Assembly: GCA_018400625.1 (NCBI GenBank)
Contig: JAGYMJ010000211.1
Span: 1 to 5,192, forward strand
Direction: 5' to 3'
DNA length: 5,192 nucleotides
From: Planctomycetota bacterium
Lineage (GTDB): Bacteria; Planctomycetota; Brocadiia; SM23-32
A program made the translations under genes and the position numbers. Positions 1 through 5,192 of this stretch are shown in pieces (the first letter of the stretch is position 1; each line of letters starts with the position of its first letter). The notes beneath the pieces are model-generated. The model saw nothing but the letters and a program-made list of their open reading frames with translations, ran no database searches and was not told the DNA's origin.

Positions 1-60
1 TTGTTCATCAACGGTGCACTGGCGAAAACGACCGGGTATGAGGGAGAAATACAGCATTAA
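1..60 (+). CDS. 3' end of an upstream gene (partial, unknown)
   Basis: Frame 1 is open from the window edge to a TAA at 58-60 and encodes 19 residues ending LFINGALAKTTGYEGEIQH. It reads like ordinary protein more than the other two frames do. The phrase LFINGALAKTTGY resembles an edge strand of a beta-sandwich domain (compare LYIDGKLVLEHEE in the next gene), but 19 residues cannot establish a family. The promoter at 87-115 begins 26 bases after this stop, so the next gene probably has its own transcription start. The reading frame could still be fortuitous. Confidence 0.35.
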   Translation: MFINGALAKTTGYEGEIQH

Positions 61-86
61 ATGAAACATTTGAGCGATTGCTTCAC

Positions 87-115
87 TTGTAATTCTATCC
101 ATAAAATTGTATAAT
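87..115 (+). promoter_or_regulatory. Sigma70-type promoter for the TPR/LamG gene
   Basis: A TTGTAA -35 box (87-92) and a perfect TATAAT -10 box (110-115) are separated by an ideal 17 bases. A second overlapping AT-rich -10-like string (TATAAT at 115-120) follows. Transcription would start near 121-124, giving a 5' leader of roughly 95 bases before the ATG at 217. No operator palindrome or riboswitch was recognised in that leader. Confidence 0.6.
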
Positions 116-205
116 ATAATGCCGTATTAGTGAATATATCTCAGTATTTGACCTTAGTCATCGAATTTTTAAATTTTGAGTTTTTCCAGAGAAAATCAAT
201 TATAG

Positions 206-211
206 AGGAGG
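206..211 (+). promoter_or_regulatory. Shine-Dalgarno site that fixes the start at 217
   Basis: AGGAGG lies 5 bases before the ATG at 217. An in-frame GTG at 130 would lengthen the protein by 29 residues, but it has no Shine-Dalgarno sequence, sits only a few bases from the predicted transcription start, and would bury the signal peptide. The ATG at 217 is therefore preferred. Confidence 0.8.
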
Positions 212-216
212 AGCAT

Positions 217-1836
217 ATGCTTTCAAGAAAGACATTAAGGTTGCAGGGGGCGGTTTTCGCATCAACCACCGTATTGATCTTTACCCTTTTTACTGTTGCT
301 TCTTACGCTTTTAGCTTTGATGCCCTCGACTTTCAACGTCGCTATCAGCTACTCGAGGCCGAAAGGCAGTTCGACAGTGAAGAATTTGCCGAAGCCCGTA
401 AAACATTTCAGCAGTTGGCTGAATCCGCCGGGAGCAAAGCTGAAGGTGCCGCTTTGCTGGCACGTGCTGCTGTCGCACTGGGTCATCAGGAAGGACAGTT
501 TGAGGCGGCTATGAGAGAAGCGGCCGCGCTGGATCACGAACCCAGCAAAATTTATGCAATCATATCGCTGAAAGCATCGCAGTCCGACTGGTCGGGGATC
601 GTTGAACAATTCGGCGACATACCCGTAGACGACTGGGAAGCAGTCCGGCTGCCTGCCAGGCCCCGGGGATCGGAGGAGGAGCTTCGTACGTTTGTCTTCT
701 TAAAGCGGGGGCGTGCTTTCGAGCAAACCGGTGCTTACGAACGCGCTGAGCAGGATTTAACCAAGGCCGCCGAGCTGGTGGTCAGCAGACACTGGCGCGC
801 TCGACCCAGCTTGCTGAGCGTATTGACCAGTCTGGCTGAGTTGCGCGAACGTCGATTGGATGATGCCGAAGGCGCTTTTGAAGCCAACAAACGTATCGCT
901 GAAATCGGCCATGGTGGAGCCCGCTACTACCGTGGTATTCTTCGCGCGGGAGCGTATCTGCGCGAACAGGAACGGTATGACGAGGCGATCGAGATGATCA
1001 AGTTGATGAAACCCCATAGTCGGCCTCCTCACGGCTCCTGGTTTGGAAACGGCATGCTTGCGCTTGGAAACACATATCGCGCCGCGGGCAAGCTGGAGGA
1101 AGCCGAAAAAATTTATACGGAAATCCTTGAGAGTCCCAATGTCAACCCCCAGTTCGAACAGCGGGCGGCACGGCTCAAGGCCGAAGTTCAGGTCGAAGCG
1201 GCCGGCTGGCAACTTGCGTTTGATGACCATTTCAACCGGCAATCACTTGGCGAGATGTGGGAGGCCCTGGAGGGAACATGGACCATCGACGACGAAATGC
1301 TGCAAGGAAGCGGTATCCTCATTTCCAGCCGAAGTTTCCCGGAACGTGACGAAACCGGCCGGGTGTACACCGGTGGCTTTGCGTTGGGTTATATCCGGAT
1401 GGATTTCGATCTCCAATCCGCGGATGAACAGGCGAGTGATCCCAGCTTCTTTATGAATGCGTATTGGGAGACTGATGAGGAAGAAGCGCAGATGCAACGC
1501 GGATACACCTTCAAGATCGGAGGGCGCGATGACTCGCATCACGAAATTTCCAAACGCGACGGAGACCCTGTCGCGGTTGCAGAGGATTCGGATGTTGTTT
1601 TCAAACCGGGAGAATCACATCGGATCGTCGCGGAAAACGATGAGGGGCATTTGCGCCTCTATATCGACGGGAAGCTGGTTCTTGAACATGAAGAACAGTT
1701 TTCGATTATGGGAAGCGGTTTTGACCGGGTCGGCTTCCACTTTGTCCGCCCCTTCAGAGTCGACAACCTGAAAGTTTACATCAAGCGATTGCCCGGCGGA
1801 CTTGATCGGGACGAAGAACTCCAGCGTTCGTATTAG
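217..1836 (+). CDS. Exported TPR-repeat protein with C-terminal LamG/ConA-like domain
   Basis: The protein has 539 aa from the ATG at 217. Residues 1-31 form a signal peptide or N-terminal anchor: basic start LSRKTLR, a hydrophobic core at about 11-27, and a possible cleavage after ASYA. Helical TPR-like hairpins follow at about 48-72 (FDSEEFAEARKTFQQL), 161-188 (GAYERAEQDLTKAAEL), 246-266 (ERYDEAIEMIKLM) and 282-309 (NTYRAAGKLEEAEKIYTEIL). From about 331 to 526 there is a beta-rich domain of the LamG/DUF1080 (concanavalin A-like) type: FDDHFNRQSLGEMWEALEG at its start, LRLYIDGKLVLEHEE and VDNLKVYIKRLP at its end. TPRs mediate protein contacts and ConA-like domains often bind or act on glycans, so a periplasmic or surface binding/assembly role is inferred. 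No catalytic residues could be assigned and the substrate is unknown. It has its own promoter and appears monocistronic. Confidence is high that it is a gene and moderate on the domains. Confidence 0.88.
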   Translation: MLSRKTLRLQGAVFASTTVLIFTLFTVASYAFSFDALDFQRRYQLLEAERQFDSEEFAEARKTFQQLAESAGSKAEGAALLARAAVALGHQEGQFEAAMREAAALDHEPSKIYAIISLKASQSDWSGIVEQFGDIPVDDWEAVRLPARPRGSEEELRTFVFLKRGRAFEQTGAYERAEQDLTKAAELVVSRHWRARPSLLSVLTSLAELRERRLDDAEGAFEANKRIAEIGHGGARYYRGILRAGAYLREQERYDEAIEMIKLMKPHSRPPHGSWFGNGMLALGNTYRAAGKLEEAEKIYTEILESPNVNPQFEQRAARLKAEVQVEAAGWQLAFDDHFNRQSLGEMWEALEGTWTIDDEMLQGSGILISSRSFPERDETGRVYTGGFALGYIRMDFDLQSADEQASDPSFFMNAYWETDEEEAQMQRGYTFKIGGRDDSHHEISKRDGDPVAVAEDSDVVFKPGESHRIVAENDEGHLRLYIDGKLVLEHEEQFSIMGSGFDRVGFHFVRPFRVDNLKVYIKRLPGGLDRDEELQRSY

Positions 1837-2059
1837 GGAATGCAAGTATTGGAGCGGGCAAATTACGTAGGGTGTCACCACAGCAAATCCCTATTTCTCC
1901 TGGCTCGTGGCAAAATATTACCCCCCAAAAAAAATCTTACCGCCCCCCAAAAAGTCACCATTTAGCTTGTTCAATTGCAAAGTGTTGGTGTGATGAGCGC
2001 GGCAGTCGTTATGTCCTAATAAGGGCAAGCTTGGGTAGCCTCGTTTTTTTAAACCTGTG
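1837..2059. other. Intergenic stretch without a recognisable gene
   Basis: No frame on either strand gives a convincing protein. No strong terminator follows the stop at 1836. TAGGGA (1834-1839) and TCCCTA (1888-1893) are complementary but 48 bases apart. A T7 run at 2044-2050 is preceded by only a weak, bulged stem (AGGGC / GCCT, about 2022-2041), so termination of the TPR/LamG transcript there is possible but poorly supported. Confidence 0.5.
1918..1953. repeat. Imperfect tandem repeat of C-run plus A-run
   Basis: Two adjacent units share the pattern TTACC, a run of C, then a run of A: the first has C6 and A8 (1918-1934), the second has TTACCG followed by C6 and A5 (1937-1953). They are separated by two bases. 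Such homopolymer pairs are prone to replication slippage. No function is suggested. Confidence 0.5.
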
Positions 2060-2241
2060 GGAACCGGACGACATCAACCACGGGCGCCCGAAGGGGCGCG
2101 GTGGAGAAGCTGGATGCTGTCTCGCTCACAGAGTGGTGAATCATTGCCTCCACCGGCACAGAGGGCCGGCGGTGGCCTCTATCGGTTCCATTCACCGGAT
2201 CACTGCTTTGGATGGGCGTTTTCTTGGGAATTCGCATCCGG
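2060..2241. ncRNA. Candidate structured RNA, family not recognised
   Basis: The block is rich in inverted repeats. A hairpin GCGCCC/GGGCGC (2084-2089 with 2094-2099, 4-base loop) is flanked by CCAC/GTGG. A second hairpin CCGGC/GCCGG (2153-2157 with 2165-2169) sits inside a wider CCACC/GGTGG pairing. GGTGAAT (2135-2141) pairs with ATTCACC (2190-2196), and CTGGATGC (2110-2117) with GCATCCGG (2234-2241, one G-T). These are all mutually compatible. A further 7-bp pair, GGAACCG (2060-2066) with CGGTTCC (2183-2189), crosses them and would make a pseudoknot. Strand is undetermined because both strands could fold. No match to tmRNA, RNase P, SRP RNA, 6S RNA or a common riboswitch was recognised. Short long-range matches can arise by chance, so this remains a hypothesis. 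Confidence 0.3.
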
Positions 2242-2247
2242 GTTAAC

Positions 2248-2541
2248 TTAACTGTTTTGACCATTGAATTGCACTCTGATCTTTTGTGCAAACTCTTCAA
2301 CCCGTTTCTCCCATCCCGGTTTTTTTCATCTCTCCGTCTTTAAGAGCCAGTGTGGCAAGGAGTATAAAAGCGGTATAGCCAAGTCGTCTGGGCGGGAAAA
2401 GACATGCGTTTTGCTGGCAACAATGGACATTTTAAGGTTGCTGGCGACTTCAGAGAAGGCATCCAGCCAGATATCTGGAGTTTATAGCAACGGGGCCGGC
2501 AGATCAACTATATCAGCAATTAAGTGTTTCCCCTGTGCCAT
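2248..2541 (-). pseudogene. Decayed ORF resembling the start of SpeD (AdoMet decarboxylase)
   Basis: Reading leftward from the ATG at 2539-2541, one frame gives MAQGKHLIADIVDLPAPLL, a TAA (2482-2484), then TPDIWLDAFSEVASNLKM followed by SIVASKTHVFSRPDDLAI, a TGA (2326-2328), and KKPGWEKRVEEFAQKI to a final TAA at 2248-2250. The frame never shifts although it crosses two stops, so the damage looks like point mutation. GKHLIADI, the 'LL..DIW..AF.E' helix and the strand-to-histidine segment KTHVF resemble the N-terminal half of bacterial SpeD/AdoMetDC-like proteins, which make decarboxylated AdoMet for polyamines. The ESHxSIHTWPE segment carrying the self-cleavage serine is not visible, and 97 codons is shorter than usual. 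GGAG lies 8 bases before the ATG; an upstream in-frame ATG lies at 2554-2556. It follows the 64-aa gene by about 60 bases on the same strand. The family assignment is tentative. Confidence 0.45.
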
Positions 2542-2603
2542 TCGATTTTGCTCCATAACGCACTGATCTACCTCACAAACACACTCCCGGTTCTATCCCA
2601 CCT

Positions 2604-2798
2604 TTACTTATTGGCGAGATACTGTTCATGGGCTTTGTTCACGCCTTCAACAAACTTTTCCCACTCATCAGCCCGGAAGCCACAACTTGTCGAAACGTCG
2701 GCCGAGGCGATAAAGAGTCCGATCTCATCTCCTTCCATTTCGGCTCCCATAGAAAGCAGTTCACCGATCTTTGTTTCTTCCAGCAAGGTCTTGTTCAT
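2604..2798 (-). CDS. Small acidic protein of unknown function (64 aa)
   Basis: An excellent Shine-Dalgarno AAGGAGG (2805-2811) stands 6 bases before the ATG, which supports translation better than for any other small frame here. The 64-residue product has about 13 acidic and 6 basic residues, no signal peptide and no membrane segment. It has two parts: an amphipathic N-terminus (LLEETKIGELLSMGAEMEG) and a C-terminal helix (ADEWEKFVEGVNKAHEQYL), linked by a hydrophobic strand-like GLFIASADVSTSCGF with a single cysteine. I do not recognise the family. The start lies 18 bases after the stop of the basic 51-aa gene, so the two are probably cotranscribed. A small adaptor or antitoxin-like partner is conceivable but not shown. 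Confidence 0.72.
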   Translation of the reverse strand: MNKTLLEETKIGELLSMGAEMEGDEIGLFIASADVSTSCGFRADEWEKFVEGVNKAHEQYLANK

Positions 2799-2816
2799 TC
2801 TTTTCCTCCTTATTTT

Positions 2817-2972
2817 CTAAAATGGAAACTTCCAGGTCTTTCGCACGAGTTTTCTGCCTACATACTTATTTTTCGCACGGCGGGCTATGCGTTTTGGTTT
2901 TCCACTGGATACGGTCTCAACATCATTTGCAATTCTTGCCAGTTTATAGAGAAAACTTACCGATTTACCCAT
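2817..2972 (-). CDS. Small basic protein (51 aa), conserved-hypothetical type
   Basis: The frame starts at the ATG at 2970-2972 and encodes 51 aa: MGKSVSFLYKLARIANDVET, then VSSGKPKRIARRAKNKYVGR, ending KLVRKTWKFPF. It carries about 15 Lys/Arg against 2 acidic residues. From memory it resembles short conserved hypothetical proteins with the pattern 'YK.A...ND.E...SG.PK.IA.RAKNK..GR', frequent in accessory regions; that resemblance was not checked by search. The basic second half suggests nucleic-acid or anionic-partner binding (inference). A GAGGA lies about 10 bases upstream of the ATG, a weaker site than that of the following gene. A promoter at 3038-3066 is about 65 bases upstream. It is probably first in a unit with the 64-aa gene. 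Confidence 0.65.
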   Translation of the reverse strand: MGKSVSFLYKLARIANDVETVSSGKPKRIARRAKNKYVGRKLVRKTWKFPF

Positions 2973-3037
2973 TTTACTGTATTCCTCGTTAAATTAATCA
3001 TTAACAAACTAAGTGAAAAAGCAAATAAACCAACATT

Positions 3038-3066
3038 ATTATACATCAACTTTTCGGCAAAACCAA
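3038..3066 (-). promoter_or_regulatory. Promoter for the small-gene unit
   Basis: On the minus strand, TTGGTT (3061-3066) and a perfect TATAAT (3038-3043) are 17 bases apart. Transcription would begin near 3031, giving a leader of about 58 bases before the 51-aa gene. The -35 box deviates from TTGACA at three positions, so strength is uncertain. Confidence 0.5.
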
Positions 3067-3073
3067 ACGAAAA

Positions 3074-3108
3074 AAAACAAAATCATCCATTGAGGATCAT
3101 TTTGTTTT
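3074..3108 (-). terminator. AT-rich hairpin with T-run, terminator-like
   Basis: AAAACAAAAT (3074-3083) pairs perfectly with ATTTTGTTTT (3099-3108). The stem continues, after one C-C mismatch, with ATCC/GGAT around a 5-base loop. Read on the minus strand the hairpin runs into eight or more T residues, as expected of an intrinsic terminator for transcripts arriving from the GGDEF relic or aroA side. The stem is unusually poor in G and C, which weakens the call. Confidence 0.45.
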
Positions 3109-3330
3109 ACGCTGTCGCCGCTTTCCAACGATTTCCACAACGCCGGCTGCAAATCCTCAAGGCGGCAGGGAAATAAATCTTGTCAAAACGTTTCCCCGGG
3201 GGCGTTTTCCAGGGGGCCCCGAAGTGTAGTTCGTACCGGTTTGATGCCCAATCCTGTCCATGGAATCATGATCTTAAGGGCCCCCCCGGCTGCCCTGTTG
3301 GGGATCGTGTTGATCACAGGCAACCACTCT
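3109..3330. other. GC-rich palindrome-rich intergenic segment, no gene
   Basis: No convincing gene is present. Base composition jumps from AT-rich to GC-rich. Visible symmetry includes AAAACG/CGTTTT (3185-3190 with 3203-3208) enclosing a C4-G5 tract, and GGGGGCCC (3212-3219) matching GGGCCCCC (3278-3285). A direct repeat TTTCCA occurs at about 3122 and 3132. A minus-strand frame through 3183-3365 overlaps the end of the GGDEF relic in a different frame, lacks a ribosome site and is not protein-like. The segment may be an insertion scar or a dispersed repeat, which one window cannot show. Confidence 0.4.
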
Positions 3331-3612
3331 TTATCTGCGGGCCTTCTCTGCCTGTTTATGTTCATACATAATTTTCTCAGCTTTATTCAGCATTTCTGCC
3401 AGACCCTGGTTTGAGCTGTTCTTGAGTGCAGACCCCACGGCCAGAGAAAGGGGTGCTTGTTCAACATAAGTTTCTTTGCACTTCGTATCTATTCTCTGGC
3501 ATATGTTTTTTACAGATTGTTCTGTGATTTGCGGCAGAAAGATGACAAATTCATCCCCTCCCCAACGCGCAATAATATCTTCGCTACGGCAGGAGTTTCT
3601 TAATACTAAAGA
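3331..3612 (-). pseudogene. Truncated GGDEF (diguanylate cyclase) domain relic
   Basis: A minus-strand frame of 93 codons ends at the TAA 3331-3333 and encodes the C-terminal half of a GGDEF domain. Visible are CRSEDIIARWGGDEFVIFLP, then LSLAVGSALKN and LAEMLNKAEKIMYEHKQ, matching the family's post-active-site strands and final helix. The active-site GGDEF is at 3547-3561, and the inhibitory I-site RxxD (RSED, 3577-3588) lies exactly five residues before it. Intact domains make cyclic di-GMP from two GTP. Here the first half (metal-binding Asp strand and D.LTGL.NR region) is missing: an in-frame TAA stands at 3613-3615 and no start codon or ribosome site precedes the homologous part. It is therefore a dead fragment, probably left by a deletion between its own 5' half and the aroA flank. 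Confidence 0.8.
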
Positions 3613-3771
3613 TTATCTTCGCTCTATTCCCTCGTAATGCTTCCTGTCTCATCCATAGAAACCTTTGTGTAATAATGATTCAGAGCTACGTATCGATTTC
3701 TCACACCGTAGCCGTTTCTCCGCCCAGCCCGGCAGGAGGAACCCAAAATCAACGGTTCCACACGGATTGAC
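3613..3771. other. Spacer between GGDEF relic and aroA, with two hairpins
   Basis: No gene was recognised. GCTACG (3685-3690) pairs with CGTAGC (3707-3712) across a 16-base loop. GGAACC (3738-3743) pairs with GGTTCC (3754-3759) about 13 bases after the aroA stop on the minus strand. The second could help end the aroA transcript, but no T-run follows it, so it is not called a terminator. Confidence 0.4.
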
Positions 3772-5061
3772 TTAAACATTATTTTTAACAATATCGGCAC
3801 CTGCACCGCTCATGAGGTCTTGAAACTGCGGACATGTGATATCAACAGATTCGGCGGTATCAACGATTGTGCGCCCTTCAGCGACGAGACCAGCCACCGC
3901 CAGCGCCATCACCACCCGGTGATCGCTATGACCATGGAGCCGGGCGGATTTGAGCTGTCCCGGCTTGCCGTTGATAACAAGCCCGTCTTTGAGCTCTGTA
4001 ATATCAGCACCCATTTTCCCAAGTTCACGGGCCATCACACTTATACGGTCGGTTTCCTTTATCCTTGCCTGGGGCACATTTAACAGGCGCGTCTGTCCTT
4101 CCGCTAAAGCGCCGGCCACAGCCAGCGCCGGTAAAGCATCCGGAGTCGCATTGAGATCAAAATCACCGCCTTTCAGCCGATCCGGCCCGGTTATCGTCAT
4201 TGTGTTTTCCTTTATTTCGATACCGCAGCCCATCCTTTCAAACATCCACACCGCCTCCTTATCACCCTGAGCATCGGACATATCAAGCCCCTTCAAAATC
4301 AGGGGGCCACCGCAGACCGCGGCGGCAAGAAGAAAAAAAGTGGCGCTGGAAAAATCCGCCGGCAGATCAATCTCAAAGTTTCTGTAGCTCTGGCCGCCGG
4401 GGATCGAAAAAAAACCATAATTATCATCATGATCCAATTCTATCCCAACTCGGGCAAGCCAGTCCAGAGTCATTTCAACATAAGGTTTTTCATAAAGAAG
4501 GGGCACGTTGATCGTTGACCTTTTGTCCGCAAGAGGACAAGCGGCAAGCAGGCCCGAAAGATACTGGCTGGTCGGGCATTCTATGGAAATATCACCGCCC
4601 CTGATCCCCCCCCCTACCACCAGAGGTGCGCACCCGTTGCCACGTTTTGAATAGGCGGTCGCCCCCAGCCCGCAAAGCGCCCTGAGTAAAGGCCCGGCGT
4701 CACGCCTTTTCGTCTGATCATCGCCGGTTATCTCGACTTCCGTTGACGAGGCGGCAGCAACCGCCATGCCAAGAAAAAGTGTCGTACCTGAATTCCCGAC
4801 ATCTATAGCAGCAAGTTGGGGGCGCGGCCGCCCATCGAAACCCTCGATGACCCATGCGTGGCGGCCCGAGGTGTCCACTTCCGCACCTAACGCCCTGATA
4901 AAAGCCAGGCAGCTTCGCGTATCGCTGGAATCAAGCGGATTGTGGAGCACGGAGGCCCCCCCCGCCAGCGCTCCAAACAGCATGGCCCGGATTGCATGAG
5001 ACTTGCTGCCGGGAATTCTTATCTCACCGCCGACTTTGCTTCTTTTGACCACGAAATCCAT
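3772..5061 (-). CDS. aroA: 3-phosphoshikimate 1-carboxyvinyltransferase (EPSP synthase)
   Basis: A full-length 429-aa protein, normal for the family (about 427). It transfers the enolpyruvyl group of PEP to shikimate-3-phosphate, the sixth shikimate-pathway step toward chorismate and aromatic amino acids, in the cytoplasm. Family motifs in order: PGSKSHAIRA (17-26; K20, S21, R25), VGNSGTT (88-94), ITGDDQTKRR (111-120; R120 at the PEP-binding Arg position), PTSQYLSGLL (163-172), LPADFSSATFFL (233-244), TPDALPALAVAG (306-317; catalytic Asp308), ARIKETDRI (332-340; K335, E336, R339) and SDHRVVMALAVA (379-390). Two usual basic positions differ: Phe96 follows GNSGTTL where Arg is common, and Ile408 lies where E. 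coli has Lys411; the latter varies in other branches. The ATG has AAGGG 7 bases upstream. No shikimate-pathway neighbour is visible, and the gene is followed by decayed DNA. Confidence 0.96.
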   Translation of the reverse strand: MDFVVKRSKVGGEIRIPGSKSHAIRAMLFGALAGGASVLHNPLDSSDTRSCLAFIRALGAEVDTSGRHAWVIEGFDGRPRPQLAAIDVGNSGTTLFLGMAVAAASSTEVEITGDDQTKRRDAGPLLRALCGLGATAYSKRGNGCAPLVVGGGIRGGDISIECPTSQYLSGLLAACPLADKRSTINVPLLYEKPYVEMTLDWLARVGIELDHDDNYGFFSIPGGQSYRNFEIDLPADFSSATFFLLAAAVCGGPLILKGLDMSDAQGDKEAVWMFERMGCGIEIKENTMTITGPDRLKGGDFDLNATPDALPALAVAGALAEGQTRLLNVPQARIKETDRISVMARELGKMGADITELKDGLVINGKPGQLKSARLHGHSDHRVVMALAVAGLVAEGRTIVDTAESVDITCPQFQDLMSGAGADIVKNNV

Positions 5062-5192
5062 GATTATTCCCTTTCAGATTGCAGGTTGTTATTTTTTCGT
5101 ATAGAATGCATGTAAGTTCTCAATGAAACACGTTACGGCTGGGCTTGTCCCGGTGGAGCGGTATCTATGCACTACAAATGGATCCGCCCCCC

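Noticed and set aside
130..216. GTG start giving a 29-residue N-terminal extension of the TPR/LamG protein
   Set aside because: No Shine-Dalgarno, almost at the transcription start, and it would bury a good signal peptide. ATG 217 has AGGAGG.
2060..2241. Group II intron, cobalamin riboswitch or cyclic di-GMP riboswitch
   Set aside because: None of the diagnostic conserved segments (domain V, B12 box, GEMM core) could be found.
1872..2300. Open frames on both strands across the inverted-repeat block (124 aa plus, 83 aa minus)
   Set aside because: No ribosome sites, no recognisable domains, low-complexity Arg/Pro/His composition, and they coincide with palindromic DNA that keeps frames open by GC content.
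2628..3176. 182-aa plus-strand frame
   Set aside because: It runs antisense to the 51-aa and 64-aa genes, which have ribosome sites and a promoter; its sequence is Phe-rich and not domain-like.
3185..3208. Intrinsic terminator after the GGDEF relic (AAAACG/CGTTTT hairpin)
   Set aside because: Only a 6-bp stem followed by four T residues; too weak to list separately from the GC-rich segment.
3624..3806. 60-aa minus-strand frame overlapping the aroA end
   Set aside because: No ribosome site or recognisable domain; it overlaps aroA in another frame.
5062..5160. Possible aroA promoter (TTGAGA with TATACG on the minus strand)
   Set aside because: The spacing is only 14 bases and the -10 box is poor; no better pair was found.
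5089..5192. Minus-strand open frame from the right edge ending in TAA 28 bases before the aroA start (…HRYRSTGTSPAVTCFIENLHAFYTKK)
   Set aside because: Only about 34 codons, no family resemblance, and one of three frames is often open over this length. It could be the end of an upstream gene, but the window cannot show it.
1..5192. CRISPR array, insertion sequence with terminal repeats, tRNA or rRNA
   Set aside because: No regularly spaced repeats, transposase motifs, cloverleaf or rRNA-like sequence was seen on either strand.

Overview
The window looks like a chromosomal segment from an uncultured Gram-negative-type bacterium. Coding DNA is fairly GC-rich and the spacers are AT-rich. The long secreted protein, TPR repeats followed by a concanavalin A/LamG-like domain, is an architecture common in PVC-group bacteria (Lentisphaerae, Kiritimatiellae, Planctomycetes) and some deltaproteobacterial lineages. 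Nothing in the window fixes the taxon, so this placement is a weak inference.

Layout: the first 60 bases look like the 3' end of a plus-strand gene. A clear sigma70-type promoter (about 87-115) then drives an exported TPR plus LamG-like protein (217-1836, +). Next comes a gene-poor stretch of almost 2 kb (1837-3771). It holds, in order: an imperfect C-run/A-run repeat; a GC-rich block with several long inverted repeats that could be a structured RNA (2060-2241); a decayed minus-strand ORF whose start resembles S-adenosylmethionine decarboxylase (SpeD), broken by two in-frame stops (2248-2541); two small minus-strand genes, an acidic 64-aa and a basic 51-aa protein (2604-2798 and 2817-2972), with a promoter upstream (3038-3066) and an AT-rich terminator-like hairpin behind that (3074-3108); a GC-rich palindrome-rich segment; and a truncated minus-strand GGDEF (diguanylate cyclase) relic (3331-3612). 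The right quarter is a full-length minus-strand aroA (EPSP synthase, shikimate pathway, 3772-5061).

Functionally, only aroA has a firm pathway role. The TPR/LamG protein probably works outside the cytoplasmic membrane in binding or assembly. The middle region reads as a decaying accessory island. The 51-aa, 64-aa and SpeD-like reading frames lie in one direction with short gaps and may once have been one transcript. No complete mobile element, CRISPR array, tRNA or rRNA gene was seen. The small-gene unit, the possible structured RNA and the two relics are the parts most worth checking.
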